Assembly: GCA_039566865.1 (NCBI GenBank)
Contig: CM076947.1
Coordinates: 1,619,501-1,683,500, forward strand
DNA length: 64,000 nucleotides
Reading direction: 5' to 3'
Origin: Aurelia coerulea
Lineage: Eukaryota > Cnidaria > Scyphozoa > Semaeostomeae > Ulmaridae
This document shows positions 43,069-53,850 of the stretch, piece by piece. The notes under the pieces are model-generated. The model worked only from the letters and a program-made list of their open reading frames with translations, was not told the DNA's origin and ran no database searches. Numbering within the stretch: position 1 is the stretch's first letter; each line of letters opens with the position of its first letter. The position numbers and the translations under genes are program-made.

Positions 43069-44360
43069 AGTCTTCGTAATATGAGGCGTGCGATCGCACG
43101 CGCACGCCTCCGTACACGCCTAAATTGTCCAAGGCGTGCGAAGCGTCGCACGGGCAAACCTGAAAATTTACCGAATTTCATAAAATTTCAATCACAAACT
43201 ATGTCGCAAAAAACAGAGCCCTCCTTTTATTTAGAATTTGAAATTTCTCCTTCATTCATCACTCGATGCTACGATTTTGCTTCGGTGTCTTTACAAAAGG
43301 AAACTGTTGTAAAGGTCAGCTCACTGGCGAAGCAAACAAGATGCAAGGATTTCAAACGGAACTTTAAGTGTTTATTGATCGATTTTAGCAAATGGATTCA
43401 ACAAGAAATCTTTAAAGAACTGCAAGATGCGGAGGATAGACTTGTCTTTAATAATCTCTCCAATCTGTTGTATTTTGCGATAGGAAAGTTTCTTCGTGGG
43501 TCTATCATCGTTCTCTCTTCTTTGTTCATGTTCCTAGTTGAACTAAAGTGTTAACGTCGTCAAGAATCAGGGAGCGAAAATGATGAATAATCCTCACTTT
43601 AATCTGACTTTGACACAAAACCCTCCTCTGGATTTTCTGCAGTGCATCTCTAGAGTAGGCCCACTACGAATTTGCGTATTCTCTCCAATAAACTTTAGAT
43701 GCCTTAAAAGGTTTGGTTGCTTTTTCTAGAGCGTATATTCGCTACTTAATCACCTTCTTTAATCTGTCAATAACTTTTGTGAAATCTTTATTTGTTTTGA
43801 ATTAGGCCTGAAGCCTAATTTAAGTCCACATTTTATTAAACGGGAAAAGAGGAAACTGGATGGCCTAACTGCTTTGGCCTTTCCCTAACTTGAAAGGCAG
43901 TACAACAGAGAAATACACACTAAACAAAATATTTTTCGTATCTTTAGTAGCACGGCAGTTTCTTGCCTGCCTTCTCTCTTCTCGACAGGAAAATAAGCCA
44001 TAAGTCTCGTGGAAGAGAGCATTCACCGATGCAAGAACAACGTATTGAAAGCTTATCAATAAAGAGCAAAAAGCACTCGAAAAAAGCGACTCTATATTGG
44101 GGGTGATCCCCCTCACAAGCTTATAAAAGGCCATTATCGATCAGTTTTCATAATTCTAGGGTAGTTTACGATATGAAAAGTCATCTTGAAACCACCACCC
44201 CATATTTCTTGAGAACAAGAATGAAAAGCAACATATAATCGCAATCATGATGATAAAAGTTAGCACTTTCGTATCGCACGCCATCGCACGCCATCACACG
44301 CCTAAACTAACCTAGACGTGCGAAAGGCCGCACGCGGCCCATTTTCATATTACGAAGACT
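43069..44360. mobile_element. 1.3 kb TIR element (AGTCTTCGTAATATGA) with proven empty site
   Basis: Ends AGTCTTCGTAATATGA in inverted orientation, followed on both sides by GC-rich subterminal arrays of GCGTGCG/CGCACGC motifs (43083-43150 and 44270-44335). CTCTTCC flanks both ends (43062-43068, 44362-44368); with one mismatch the duplication is 8 bp, fitting hAT-like transposition. Copy 1 at 40553-40795 carries the uninterrupted target. One 117-codon frame lies inside; no transposase is recognised. Confidence 0.85.
43201..43554 (+). CDS. 117-codon unknown protein inside the TIR element
   Basis: ATG 43201 to TAA 43554. No family recognised. The N-terminal half has aromatic-rich segments (F-Y-L-E-F-E-I, R-C-Y-D-F-A-S-V). 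The middle is basic (K-D-F-K-R-N-F-K), and the C-terminus is a likely transmembrane helix (I-I-V-L-S-S-L-F-M-F-L-V). No splice evidence. It may be chance in an otherwise non-coding element, or cargo. Confidence 0.35.
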   Translation: MSQKTEPSFYLEFEISPSFITRCYDFASVSLQKETVVKVSSLAKQTRCKDFKRNFKCLLIDFSKWIQQEIFKELQDAEDRLVFNNLSNLLYFAIGKFLRGSIIVLSSLFMFLVELKC

Positions 44361-45209
44361 GCTCTTCCGGATGTCAGCAATCAAGCCAGAGTGCTAGGAT
44401 GAAAGAGAACAAATTAAAAACCCTCATTTGCTGAAAAAAGCAATTAAATTTGAAATATAACATGGTAGCATGATATGGTATGGGAGCAAAAATCCATGAA
44501 ATTTTGTCATCGTCTGTTGTTTGAAAGTCATGCCCATTCATGCCTGTATATATCTCTATTTTTCAGCTTCAGGAAGGAAGCTAGAACGGAAAATCTTCTT
44601 GAAGGCCAACACTTCACCCGCCACTTTCTCGAAGCCATCAATTAGGCCCAGGCCAGACTAGTAGTCTAGCTACCTTAGGCCGTCATAGAGATCCGTTCGA
44701 AAAAGTAAGGCATGCAAGATAAGAAACTCAACAAACCTGCTCATATTATTTCCGTAGAGACTTGTCAATGCTTGACTTGTAGCCTTTTCCGGTGACTTCT
44801 TGATTTCATACACTTTATTGGCTCGTTAAGTCTGTACGCTGCTTTGAGAAACCCTCCATTGTCGCTGATCTTCACGGAAAGAATGATTTTGAGCGCCAAA
44901 ATGTTAAACGACGTCTAAACAAAAGACCCTTCGTCATAGGCAGAGAGCTGGGAACGAGTACAGGGGAATTTCTTCCATCGGAAATCTTGAGAAATGTTGA
45001 GTGTGAATTTCGTTTAACTGGAACTGATCAGAAACTCCCCGTGTACATTTCCCATTATGGAAATCCATAGGAAACTGTGAGTGTGAATTCCCCTTTCGGA
45101 AACTAATTAGAAATGCGAGAATCTCCCTATTCAGAAATTGGTGGAAATTTGCTCATTTCTTGCTGTGAAAGTGAGTGAAATATCTTGAGACAGTGACTGA
45201 AATCTCTTT
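44361..45209. other. No supported gene
   Basis: Resumes the three-copy-segment homology up to about 44450, then unique AT-rich DNA. 44950-45180 has repeated GAAA-rich short motifs (GAAATCTTGAGAAATG, GAGTGTGAATT twice). No coding support. Confidence 0.35.
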
Positions 45210-45512
45210 TTGCACATTACTACATTATGGCACAATAACTCCTTTTACCCAGTTGATGATCATGTGGTCTGTGAGTTCCACACAATCAAAGAGAATACTC
45301 CACAGAGAAAGAAGAAAGAAGTTAAGTCTGTGAAAAAAAAGGAAGGAAAGAAAGCAGTTGCAAGGAAGGACAATGACAGCGATTTATTTATCACAGGTTT
45401 TGTGCCCAGTAGTAAAACAAATCCTTCATCAAGGCCAAGAGTTAGGAAAATCAATTTGCGCGAAGATGACTTTTCATGTATCAGTAAGGGTCGAATGCTG
45501 ACAGATACATAA
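45210..45512 (+). CDS. Lys-rich unknown frame, possibly a 3' exon
   Basis: Open frame without ATG start. Lys/Arg-rich (R-K-K-K-E-V-K-S-V-K-K-K), with a D-S-D-L-F-I-T-G-F-V-P segment. No domain recognised. A GAAACT microsatellite tail lies 70 bp downstream (45583-45603), like the LINE tail at 6079, so it may be part of a retroelement. Confidence 0.25.
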   Translation: MHITTLWHNNSFYPVDDHVVCEFHTIKENTPQRKKKEVKSVKKKEGKKAVARKDNDSDLFITGFVPSSKTNPSSRPRVRKINLREDDFSCISKGRMLTDT

Positions 45513-45582
45513 CTTTCTGTAATGTTATCTTATATTCTTGTAGTTTAGTTGATTTGATAAATTGTATGTGGTGAATTTAAGT

Positions 45583-45603
45583 ATATATGAAACTGAAACT
45601 GAA
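45583..45603 (+). repeat. (GAAACT)n tail
   Basis: ATGAAACTGAAACTGAAAC, the same short tail as at 6079-6096 after a LINE RT relic. Probably a retroelement 3' end. Confidence 0.45.
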
Positions 45604-46174
45604 ACCTTGTCCTTCTCTCACGCCTGTCTCCACCTAGGACTATTCTCAACTTGTCATGTTCCCTGTGAATAAAATATTACTGTTATATAGTTGCTCTCAG
45701 CCATGAAATGTGAGGTGATATGAAAGGGAATCTCTCATGTGTTTCATTGAGTGAAGGCGATGTTGATGAGCATCTGCTCATTCTATACGTGCTACTTTTT
45801 CGCAGCAAATATATCTGTTTTAATGTTGTAATGTTGTAAGTCTCCAACTATTACAAATTAGCAAAATGGTTTTTGGTTTACAAAATCAATAAGGTAAAAA
45901 GACAGATTGGTGATTCACAGATGCAGTAAACTGTTCTCTTTAGGAAAGATCAGTACAACTTACAACGGATGCATGATGCATTTACCAGGATTTCAACATA
46001 ATCATAAAATTTCTAACCTTGGTCTGTGAAAAGAAATCAATGACAAATTGAAAGAGCGTGCTCACAAACATTTGGTTCACTATTGATAATTAAAATAATT
46101 GGATGGGGGTAGCTTTTTCTCCTTGTTTCCTAGACCCTTTATATTCTTATAAAAAGCAGTAACAATACTTGCTT
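45604..46174. other. No supported gene
   Basis: AT-rich, short frames only. Confidence 0.35.
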
Positions 46175-46979
46175 TGGGTCTAGTCTAAAACATCACACCA
46201 ATGGAACACCGATGAACACCAATGGAACACCAATGAACACCAATGAACACCAATGAAATTTTTGAGAAATTTCTCTTCAATGAGAAATGATTCAAGTTTC
46301 GTAATCTCACTTGTATCCATGACAAATAAAAGTTTGCCAAGATAAGAAATTCTCTGATTGAATGTGTTACGCATTATTAGTTACAGCAAAGGGATCTGTA
46401 CAATGACGTATTATTACAATGTTGAATGTGTTATACAATATAAATTATACCAAAAAACTGCATCGCTTTCAAGTTGCAATCAACATTCATCAAAGCTTGA
46501 GACGTCTCGCACTTTGAGGAGTGACCTTTCTCCCCATTCTGACTATACGAAGTTAAATTGGGGTGTGGTGACCTTCCAGAGGGGTACCCAATGAAGGGAA
46601 ACTGAGCTGGGAAATTGCTAAAAAATAGAGGTATATCCAATTTTTTGCACGTTTTCTTTCAAAAGGAGCTCATCACGAACTACTCTACTGTCACATCACA
46701 AAAAATTTTGAATCTCTAAATGGAAAAATGTTAAACTTATTCATTTTGTCTTGTAGTCTGAAACATTTTCAACTTATTTTTGTACTTTAGTACCCGGTAT
46801 TACTTGAACAGTAATTGTTTACACAGACAAAGTTAAATGAATGGATGAATGGTAGAAATTGATAAACGTGGCAATTTTAAGGAAATTTTGGCACGAGATC
46901 CATCCATTACTCTCTTATGAAGAATAAGTGTACCCCAGGTAACAAATCCCATAAAAACTGCAGACGACTGATGGGGCAT

Positions 46980-47025
46980 AGCCTGCGTGCAAACTTTACT
47001 CTCCACTGAAGTCTGCACGCAGGCT
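46980..47025. repeat. Hairpin AGCCTGCGTGCA … TGCACGCAGGCT
   Basis: Perfect 12-bp inverted arms with a 22-bp loop. The same word (AGCCTGCGTGCAGAC) occurs once at 51123-51137, where it interrupts a LINE ORF1. It is probably the terminus of a dispersed repeat. Confidence 0.65.
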
Positions 47026-47339
47026 CAGGCCAATGGGGCCTTGATATTCAGAACGTTTCTGGTTGGTTTGGGCCACAGGCTGCGCTCGGCTGTGTGTCTC
47101 TTTCACAACTTCGATGATTATTGGTCTTGGTCTGTGCGAAAAGGGCACTTCGCTGCTAAAAAAGATCGGATATTATATTATTCCGAAAAAGCAGAATATT
47201 TTAGCTGGAAGAAAAAAGCGTTGAGACGATGATGCAATAAATGTATCTGACAGCATTCCAGAGGGAGGCTAAACTGACTGAAATATGCAATTTTCTTACA
47301 TCATTTTGCCAAATTTACTCTCCCACAGGGCCCCACCCT

Positions 47340-47490
47340 TGGTGCCCTTGTGAACATTTCAACAGAGAGTTTTTGAAATCTTTTCTATCTTCAAGCATTT
47401 ATAAAGTACTTTCGGAGTAATGATACGTAAAACAAGTGAAATTAAGAAAATTATGCAAAGGATTTCCTAAATCAAAATAAGTTGCTGTTT
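47340..47490 (+). repeat. Dispersed repeat fragment, copy 1
   Basis: Shares TGAACATTTCAA, GTAATRAKATAYRKRAAACAAGTGAAA and AGGATTTCCTRWATCAAA in the same order with 60706-60850. About 75-80% similar by eye. Confidence 0.5.
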
Positions 47491-47924
47491 AAGGTATGTT
47501 TTCCCAGTACCAGAGGTTTTTACTTTTTAGCAATCTGAGAAATAATTTTTTATAAGCAGTTTCTTATAAAAAATACGTATGCACCAGGCTTTATTTAAAA
47601 AGCTTTGAACGCATCCAACCTACATGGAAGGAATATAGATCAAATGATGGTTAAATGCAAGAAATGCTACAGCCTTCCCTTCACCATGACGGAGATAACT
47701 GCTACTCAATATTTTCGACTGCCCTCATTGGTGTTGTTCTGTTTTCATTGGTGTCATGCTGTTTTCATTGGTGGTCCATCGGTGTTCATCGGTGTTCATT
47801 GGTGTTCATCTGTGTTCCATTGGTGTTCATTGGTGTTCCATTGGTGTTCATTGGTGTTCCATTGGTGTTCATCTGTGTTCATTGGTGTTCCATTGGTGTG
47901 GTGTATTAGACTAGATCCTTGCCT

Positions 47925-48226
47925 TGTGCTGAAACCCATCTCTTCATCAGAAGATGTGAAACTTGATGTGCTGTCAGTCTGACTGTCAGATGCAAATGGG
48001 TCACCTTGAATACTGGCAAAAATTTCATTGATTGACAAACAGTGTAGGGTAGCATCAAAGCTTCTAGCCGAAGATTGTTTGTTGTCATTCTCTGTTGTCT
48101 CACTTTCTACAATGCAGCTAGTATTCACCTGCTTTCATAAAACTTACATCCAATGGGTCATTGAAATCTAAATGCATGCGTGATCGCTTTGGTACACTTG
48201 GTGTAAATTCTTTCACAGCATCTTGA
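47925..48226 (-). CDS. Possible exons of an unknown acidic/Ser-rich protein
   Basis: On the minus strand, TTTATTTCAAG| (48227) opens a frame D-A-V-K-E-F-T-P-S-V-P-K-R-S-R-M ending near a GAT|GTAAGT donor at 48151. A second frame (48128 to 47919) is Ser/Thr/Asp-rich and continues into the foldback minisatellite. The 19-nt gap between them is too short for an intron, so the joint is unclear. No domain. Confidence 0.25.
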
Positions 48227-49116
48227 AATAAAAAACAGATTACACTTATTTTGTATCATTTCACAACAACAAAATAGATTGACAAACATTTGCACCTGTA
48301 TCTACTATACAGTACTCTTATAAATTCTAGCGGTATGTAATAGACAGCAAGAAACACTCACTTGTTACTTGTTGACAGTGTGACAAATAGCTTGCAATTT
48401 AAGGTGGTGGCATGGTATGTGCTGGTGAACTGAAATAAAGAAAGTCACTTATTGATTTGCCAAATTTGTATTGGTCTTTCTACATTATTGGCTTGCTTAG
48501 GCAATAGAAGATAGAAACATAAATTTATTGGGCCTTTATTGACCTATTATATTGTGTAAGACAGGATGCACTTCTTGGAAATCAAAACGAAGTAAAGTCA
48601 TTTGTATGGCGGGAGCAAGTTTCATTCTATGTCATCATACATATTGTTGATAGCGATAAAAAGATAATTAAATGGTTTATTGTACAATTATTGGAGAATA
48701 TATATACTTTTTAGCCAATGGCATTCATTAGCTAGCAATTACTTGTCCTGCAAAACTTCCAGTCGTAAACATATCCACTTGCTCTGGAAAGTGAAAGAAA
48801 ATCAATTCAAGGGTATACTAAAAGTTCCAGAGGAGACTTACATAATAAATGAAGGTTGCAATGATTTGTTTGCCACAAAATGATGACTATCCACATCCGT
48901 ATCACCATCTTCGTTGTTTTCTATCATGCCATAAGCATGATCGTCAGTGTTTTCACTTTTTAACATCGCACATCGAGTACATCAATCTTTGAAACGCACC
49001 TGGTAACTCTGCATCAACCACAGAGCAAACTCGTTGTTCAAAATCGACTTCGCGCTACTATCCGAAACTTCCGACTTCAGTCTTGTCCAGAATTCATATG
49101 TTGACTTGCTAAAGTA
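48227..49116. other. No supported gene
   Basis: AT-rich with short frames. Confidence 0.35.
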
Positions 49117-49732
49117 CCGGGTGACCCAGAAAAAAGTGACCCAACGCAATCTGTTATAGAAAAAAAATTAAATGGCCGATTGAAATATTTCAAACGTTGT
49201 TCTGTCACTAAAAGACTAACCTACATTATGAGTATTTTTCGAAATTTTTTTGAACACAGTAAAGTTCCAGAATTAAGGATTTTGATGAAAAGGGCAGGCG
49301 TGAAATGCTCAAAAGGTCATCAAAACAGGGAATCGATTTAAAGCCATTTCAGATCCTCAAAGCAACGAAGAGTGTGTTTCATTTTGCCTGAGAATATTCT
49401 TAAATACCTACGGACTATAAAATTGCTCTGAAGACTTCCGACTGGGTTGCCCATTCCCAGGTTGAAATGAAACACACTCTTCGTTGTTTTGAAGGGTTGA
49501 AATGGCGTTAAATTGACCCCTTGTTTTTGACAACTTTTAGAGGATCTCCGACAGGCCCCTTTCCTCAAAATCCTTAAGTTTGGAAATTTACCAGACCGAA
49601 CCAAATTGCGAAAAATACTCAAAGCATAGGCTAGTCTTTTAGCGACAGAACAAGGTTTGAAGCATTTCCATCGGCCACTTACTTAATTTTCTGTGACAAA
49701 TTGCGTTGGGTCACTTTTTTTGGGTCACCCGG
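49117..49732. mobile_element. 616-bp TA-flanked MITE (CCGGGTGACCC)
   Basis: TA at 49115-16 and 49733-34. Ends CCGGGTGACCCAGAAAAAAG / CCGGGTGACCCAAAAAAAGT, then TGACCCAACGCAATYTGT. The arms stay similar for about 200 bp, and a second inner repeat pair is built on GAGTGTGTTTCAT and AACGAAGAGTGTG. No coding. Confidence 0.85.
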
Positions 49733-49734
49733 TA

Positions 49735-50574
49735 TAATACATGTCGGGGTTCACCACGGCTTGGTCTCCCAACTTTATTCTTAGCCATACAAAAAGGTTC
49801 AGGAAAGGAAAAGCTTCTATCTCACGAAAAAACCTATCTCAAGGTAGCCATCTTAATTTCTGATTATCAGAAATTATGGATCACAGGGAATCAAGGCATA
49901 TCTGCTGTCGCAAAGCAGTGACGTTGCATAGGGCCCTTTAAATCGTAAACAAAGTCTCCTCTGGTATTGCTCTTGCTCATCACAGCTCAAAATCCTAAAT
50001 TTCACTCGCAAAAGTGAGTCAGGTTCTTCCGTGTTTCTCTCGAGCTTCTTGATGCAGCTGTCATACTTTTCGAACAGTGCAACTTTTGCTTCAAGGATCT
50101 GAATCTTTTCATTTTGCTCAACAATTTTTTGTCAGCTCATTGATTTCAGTTTTTACAGGTTTGCAGACACAATTGGCAGTTTTGCTGTCACAAAGAAAGA
50201 GAATTGCCATTATTTAATCAATTCTTTAGACTCTATAGAATCAACACTTTTTCTTTAGAATCAACACTTTTTTTCGCGTTCGCCTTTTGTGTGGTATGGT
50301 CACGATATTGCTGTGAGTACAGTTTTCACTTTGTGACGGGTTATACTGCAAGATGATCTCCAATGAGAAACACATAGTTACTGAATTAATGACTAAATGA
50401 CTAATTAACTGATATTCTGTTCTTGTTTGGCGGAGATTACTGAAGCAAGGCCAAATAAATTTGAAAGTGTAGAATCAAAGATAACGACACAATGTTGGGC
50501 CAAGTTTTCTTCGTTCACGCTCAATTGCCAAGAAGATCAGTCGCGCGGATAACAACATACGACCAGACAGAACC
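49735..50574. other. No supported gene
   Basis: Unique AT-rich DNA. 50220-50290 repeats TAGAATCAACACTTTTT twice. It may hold the 5' UTR of the LINE ORF1 relic that follows. Confidence 0.35.
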
Positions 50575-51119
50575 ATGGACGAAGAGAATGTAAGGAAAGT
50601 TGTGGCTGGCGCTGTTAAAGATGCTATCTCAGCATTACCTGATACAAACATAATGGAGAATTTGCTATCAAAGCTAGAAGTGAAAATCAACCAGACAATT
50701 CTTGAAGAAATAAAAAAAGCAACCAAATCGTTGTTCACAAAAGTCGAAAAATTGGAGCTCAAACATGCCGTTTACGAAGCTCATTTTCTGCTATAGAGCA
50801 AAGGTTAGAAGGTTAGAAGATGCTGAACGATACAGCCGTAGGGCCTGCCTTAGAATCTACGGCATCCTGTTGCCAAGTTCGTCTGAGAGTGTGACTGCTT
50901 GTCTCAGCAAAGTAAAGGATGTGTTTAAATAAATCGAAGTAGATGTACCTGACGAGGTAATAGATCGAGCGCATCACGTCGGAAAGAAAGAGAGGGATAA
51001 CCAATAAATAACAGGTCAAGCTATGATAGTCAAGTTTACATCATGGAGGCATAGGACCGCTGTGTACAGAGGTCGCAAAAAGCTACAGGACGAGCGCATT
51101 CAACTTGATCTTACCTCCA
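50575..51119 (+). pseudogene. LINE ORF1 (coiled coil plus RRM-like) relic
   Basis: ATG 50575 in ACCATGG context. The N-terminus has V-V-A-G-A-V-K-D-A-I and an E-I-K-K-A-T-K-S-L coiled-coil segment. After a shift near 50795 it reads D-A-E-R-Y-S-R-R-A-C-L-R-I-Y-G-I, the classic E-x-Y-S-R-R-x-x-L-x-I-x-G-I signature of LINE ORF1 RNA-binding proteins. D-R-A-H-H-V-G-K-K and M-I-V-K-F-T-S-W-R-H-R-T-A-V-Y follow. Two in-frame stops lie near 50929 and 51004. The relic breaks off at about 51119, where the AGCCTGCGTGCAGAC repeat begins. Confidence 0.8.
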
Positions 51120-51120
51120 A

Positions 51121-51265
51121 TAGCCTGCGTGCAGACTCGGGCCCAGGCAAAAAAAATTAAAGGAAGGGAAAAAAAGTAGAATCTGCACAACCGAACGGAC
51201 TTTCTTGTTCATGGGTTCCAGGCGGAGCTGGAACCAAATTTGATTGGTTAAGAGAACTCTATTGT
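51121..51265 (+). repeat. AGCCTGCGTGCAGAC repeat start
   Basis: Begins ATAGCCTGCGTGCAGAC immediately after the LINE ORF1 break. Its first 12 bases match the hairpin arm at 46980. It leads into a RecQ-like relic, so it may be the 5' end of the repeat that carries the helicase. Confidence 0.5.
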
Positions 51266-51339
51266 TTGAACATACGAATTCAAAATGACCGCCTCTATAC
51301 AAGCCACAACCTACTCGGGAACGAAGAGAGTTTTCATGA

Positions 51340-51806
51340 AGCACTTAAATTTTTGTGTGCAATGGCCTCCATAAAAGAAGTTAAACCTGACCAAATGTTA
51401 GCTTTGATGAAATATTTCAAAGAGAAGAAGCACATCTATTACAGTGCACTAACAGGCCACGGAAAATATTTGGTATTGCAGGCCATTCCAACAATCTTTG
51501 ATCATATAATAGGAAGAGCGTACGGTCCCAGCTGTTTACTTGTCATTTGCCCACTCAGTTCATTGGTGCAGGATCAAGTGAACATTGAATTGATGCAGGA
51601 TCATTGAATAAGTTTACAGCATTTTCTGCTGCTGCAATTTATAAAGACCAAGACAAAGACATGGTGGTGTTTACAGTTTGGTATATTCGTCACCTGAATC
51701 CATGTTATCAATGTCAAGATGGCGAAAATTATTTAATGGTACTAACTTTGGAGAGAATTGTGTTGGAGTAGCAGAAGATGAGGCTCATTGTATCCGACAG
51801 TGGTAA
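51340..51806 (+). pseudogene. RecQ-like helicase fragment (motifs 0-II)
   Basis: K-P-D-Q-M-L-A-L-M-K-Y-F (Q/motif 0 region), L-T-G-H-G-K-Y-L-V-L-Q-A-I-P (Walker A, where the usual G-K-S/T is G-K-Y) and L-V-I-C-P-L-S-S-L-V-Q-D-Q-V (motif Ia). After a frameshift near 51600, V-A-E-D-E-A-H-C-I-R-Q-W is the RecQ DEAH box, followed by a donor W|GTAAGT at 51807. The family unwinds DNA 3'-5' using ATP. G-K-Y and the frameshifts argue for a dead copy. RecQ-like relics of this kind are multi-copy in cnidarian-type genomes (from memory). Confidence 0.7.
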
Positions 51807-52159
51807 GTTATGGCAAACAAAACTTCTTAGAAATTGTGCCAGCTTTTAAAAGTTTGATTAATAATGGATCAGGCGCCCCCCCCCCCTGCCCCTGGTTTCA
51901 ATCCCCATTATATGTTGATAAAAGTCAAGAGTAACTGTGGTAGATAGACAAAAAATAGTTGATTTTAGGCTAATTAATGATTTATCTTACCATAAAAGCA
52001 CTGAAGAGAAGTAAACATTCAAACTCCCCCATCTCTCATGGTAGCAAGAGATTCTTGAATTTCCTGGGTTTGAGCATCAATTTTTTCAAATTGTGAAGCT
52101 AAGATTTCAATTACATATTTACATAGTCAGATTTATTTTATCAAGAATCTAAGTTTCAA
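51807..52159. other. No supported gene; C-run at 51870-51895
   Basis: Post-donor sequence with a C-rich run. No further helicase exon is recognised. Confidence 0.35.
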
Positions 52160-53076
52160 CTATTTCTCTTGCAGGGGATTTTCTACAAGTAAGAATTCAC
52201 CATTCAGAAAATGTTTTGCAAATCTTGATGTTGATATAACACAAATTCCTGTTTGCATAAATGTTCTTCTTATGTTCTTCAATCCACTAATAAAGGCCAT
52301 GCCAGTCCAAATCATCAAGGAGACTAGCATTGACTGAGTTGAATACCTTGTATTTCCTTCCTTTGTGGTATGTGAGTGCATTCTGTTTAACCAACTCTTG
52401 AGCTATTTTATGTAGGTCTTTTGATACATTTTGTTCTGTATGCTTGCCAGACCTTTCTCTCACATTACAGCAGCTGCCAAAGTTGTCCAGGAGTTCCTTG
52501 TTTACTGTTAAAGCTTTGGCAAAGCGATCAACTGTTTTTTTATTCTGTGAGTTGGATCCTAACAAATGGATAATATTCTTCATTGTATTATTGTAATATT
52601 GCAGCATCAGGTCCAAAGGGATATTTCCTTCTTTACTTGTCTTGCTTTTATGGAACCTGTTCCAGACTAATCTGTGTGCATCTTTTGGTGACAGCAGCGC
52701 ATGGATCTGACATACAAGATAAAGGGCTTCCAAACAATACTTTCGACTGCTTGCTCCATTTGCTTTAAGGTATGGGAGGAAAAATTTCCAACAGCGTACA
52801 CTGTCGCTCCATCCCCTTTACAATTTGCATCATAAAAATTGAGCAGAAGAAGACCATACTCTAACATGGAGCATTGATAATTTAATACATCATCATCACT
52901 CTTTGGTCTGGATACATTCCCGGCGGGTCCACTCCTATGTAAGAATTGTAACCATGAGAGTATATGAAATCTAGGAGAAAGGGTCTGGAATTTGTGAAAA
53001 ATACATCTTGGTCTGGATACAATTTGCTCCCTATCCAATAGCCGTTCTTCCTTACACTGTCAGCCAAAAAGCACAT
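52160..53076 (-). pseudogene. DUF6589-like protein relic
   Basis: Minus-strand protein in three overlapping frames. First D-D-D-V-L-N-Y-Q-C-S-M-L-E-Y-G-L-L-L-L-N-F-Y-D-A, then, after a shift near 52740, L-E-A-L-Y-L-V-C-Q-I-H-A-L-L-S-P-K-D-A-H-R-L-V-W-N-R. N-I-P-L-D-L-M-L-Q-Y-Y-N-N follows, then S-G-K-H-T-E-Q-N-V-S-K-D. This order (G-L-L-x-L-N-F-x-D; L-x-A-L-L-S-P-x-x-A-x-R-L-x-W-N-R; N-I-P-L-D-L-x-x-E; S-G-K-H) matches the DUF6589 family as I remember it. That family is multi-copy in cnidarians and probably mobile-element borne. Function unknown. It lies convergent with the RecQ-like relic. Confidence 0.6.
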
Positions 53077-53594
53077 ACTTGCAACTTATGGCAGGTCGGG
53101 CTTGTCTAAACATCTTTCTCTTGGGTAAACTGCCAGTAAACTTGACAGGGAATAACTTGCAAAGCATTAGGCTACCTACCTTGGGTGTCAGTGCCTTAAT
53201 AAAAAGTGAGACGAGACAAAAATTAAATAAAAATAAAGATTCTGGAATCCAGGGTAGTTGTTATCAAAATTATTTTGAGCGCTTTTATTGCTTAGTGGGT
53301 TCATCCCATGTCAAACAAATATTGTGAGGTCGAGAAATTTAGCGACCGGAAAAGAGTAAAAGAAAAGGACTCTTTACCGTTGAACATTTAAAGCTGAATT
53401 AAAGCTTGAAATCATGACACTGAAAGGCTTCTTGCAAAATAGGTTTTACCTTTGTGCAGTTCCATGCAAAGCTCGTGCAATAACTTGATTTCTGTGACAT
53501 GGCAGCACTTGACCCAAGTTCCTTGGATCTGGTAATTCTTCTGAAAGCAACCCAGGCTTTCTATCTTAATCTGCCTTCAGACAGCATCTAACCC
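53077..53594. other. No supported gene
   Basis: Upstream flank of the DUF6589-like relic. Short frames only. Confidence 0.35.
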
Positions 53595-53850
53595 TAAATT
53601 TAAAGGCAGAAACACCGCAACACGACAAAAAAACAACAGCAAATACGATTAATTTAATTTTTGCCAATATTTCGTCCTGCCATGCAGGACTTCTTCAGGG
53701 CTGTAATGTAATGCAGGGCTGTAATGCAGGACTTCACATTACAGCCCTGAAGAAGTCCTGCATGGCAGGACGAAATATTGGCAAAAATTAAATTAATCGT
53801 ATTTGCTGTTGTTTTTTTGTCGTGTTGCGGTGTTTCTGCCTTTAAATTTA
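53595..53850. mobile_element. Penelope-like palindrome with hammerhead-like core
   Basis: Two 115-bp arms (53595-53709, 53736-53850), perfectly inverted by eye, around a 26-bp spacer. Each arm contains CCCTGAAGAAGTCCTGCATG followed by GCAGGACGAAATATTGGC: a CTGAAGA box, a GTCCTGC/GCAGGAC stem and GAAA. That is the core layout of the hammerhead ribozymes found in Penelope-like element ends, with U to A in CUGAUGA. A 12-bp direct repeat ATCTAACCCTAA lies at 53586-53597 and 53927-53938; the right copy continues as CTAACCCTAACCC, two telomere-type units. Probably inverted pLTR pieces of a PLE. Confidence 0.65.

Larger units (their letters stand above)
46175..47918. mobile_element. 1.7 kb foldback-like element with minisatellite termini
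   Basis: Ends GGRTCTAGTCTAAWAC, then AYCACACCAATGGAACACC, are inverted (46175-46207 and about 47886-47918, three mismatches). Inside each end lies a (CCAATGGAACA / CCAATGAACA)n minisatellite, short on the left (to ~46256) and long on the right (47717-47900), in opposite orientation. Flanks TTGCTTT and TTGCCTT may be a 7-bp duplication with one mismatch. The interior holds a hairpin at 46980-47025 and a fragment shared with 60706-60850. No transposase. Confidence 0.7.

Noticed and set aside
43015..43200. N-terminal Arg-rich extension of the 117-codon frame at 43201
   Set aside because: It is a translation of the GCGTGCG subterminal array of the TIR element and spans the insertion boundary at 43069, so it cannot belong to the element's own gene.
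47605..47982. Frame with repeated V-F-I-G-V-H-W-C-S
   Set aside because: Translation of the CATTGGTGTTC minisatellite at the foldback end.
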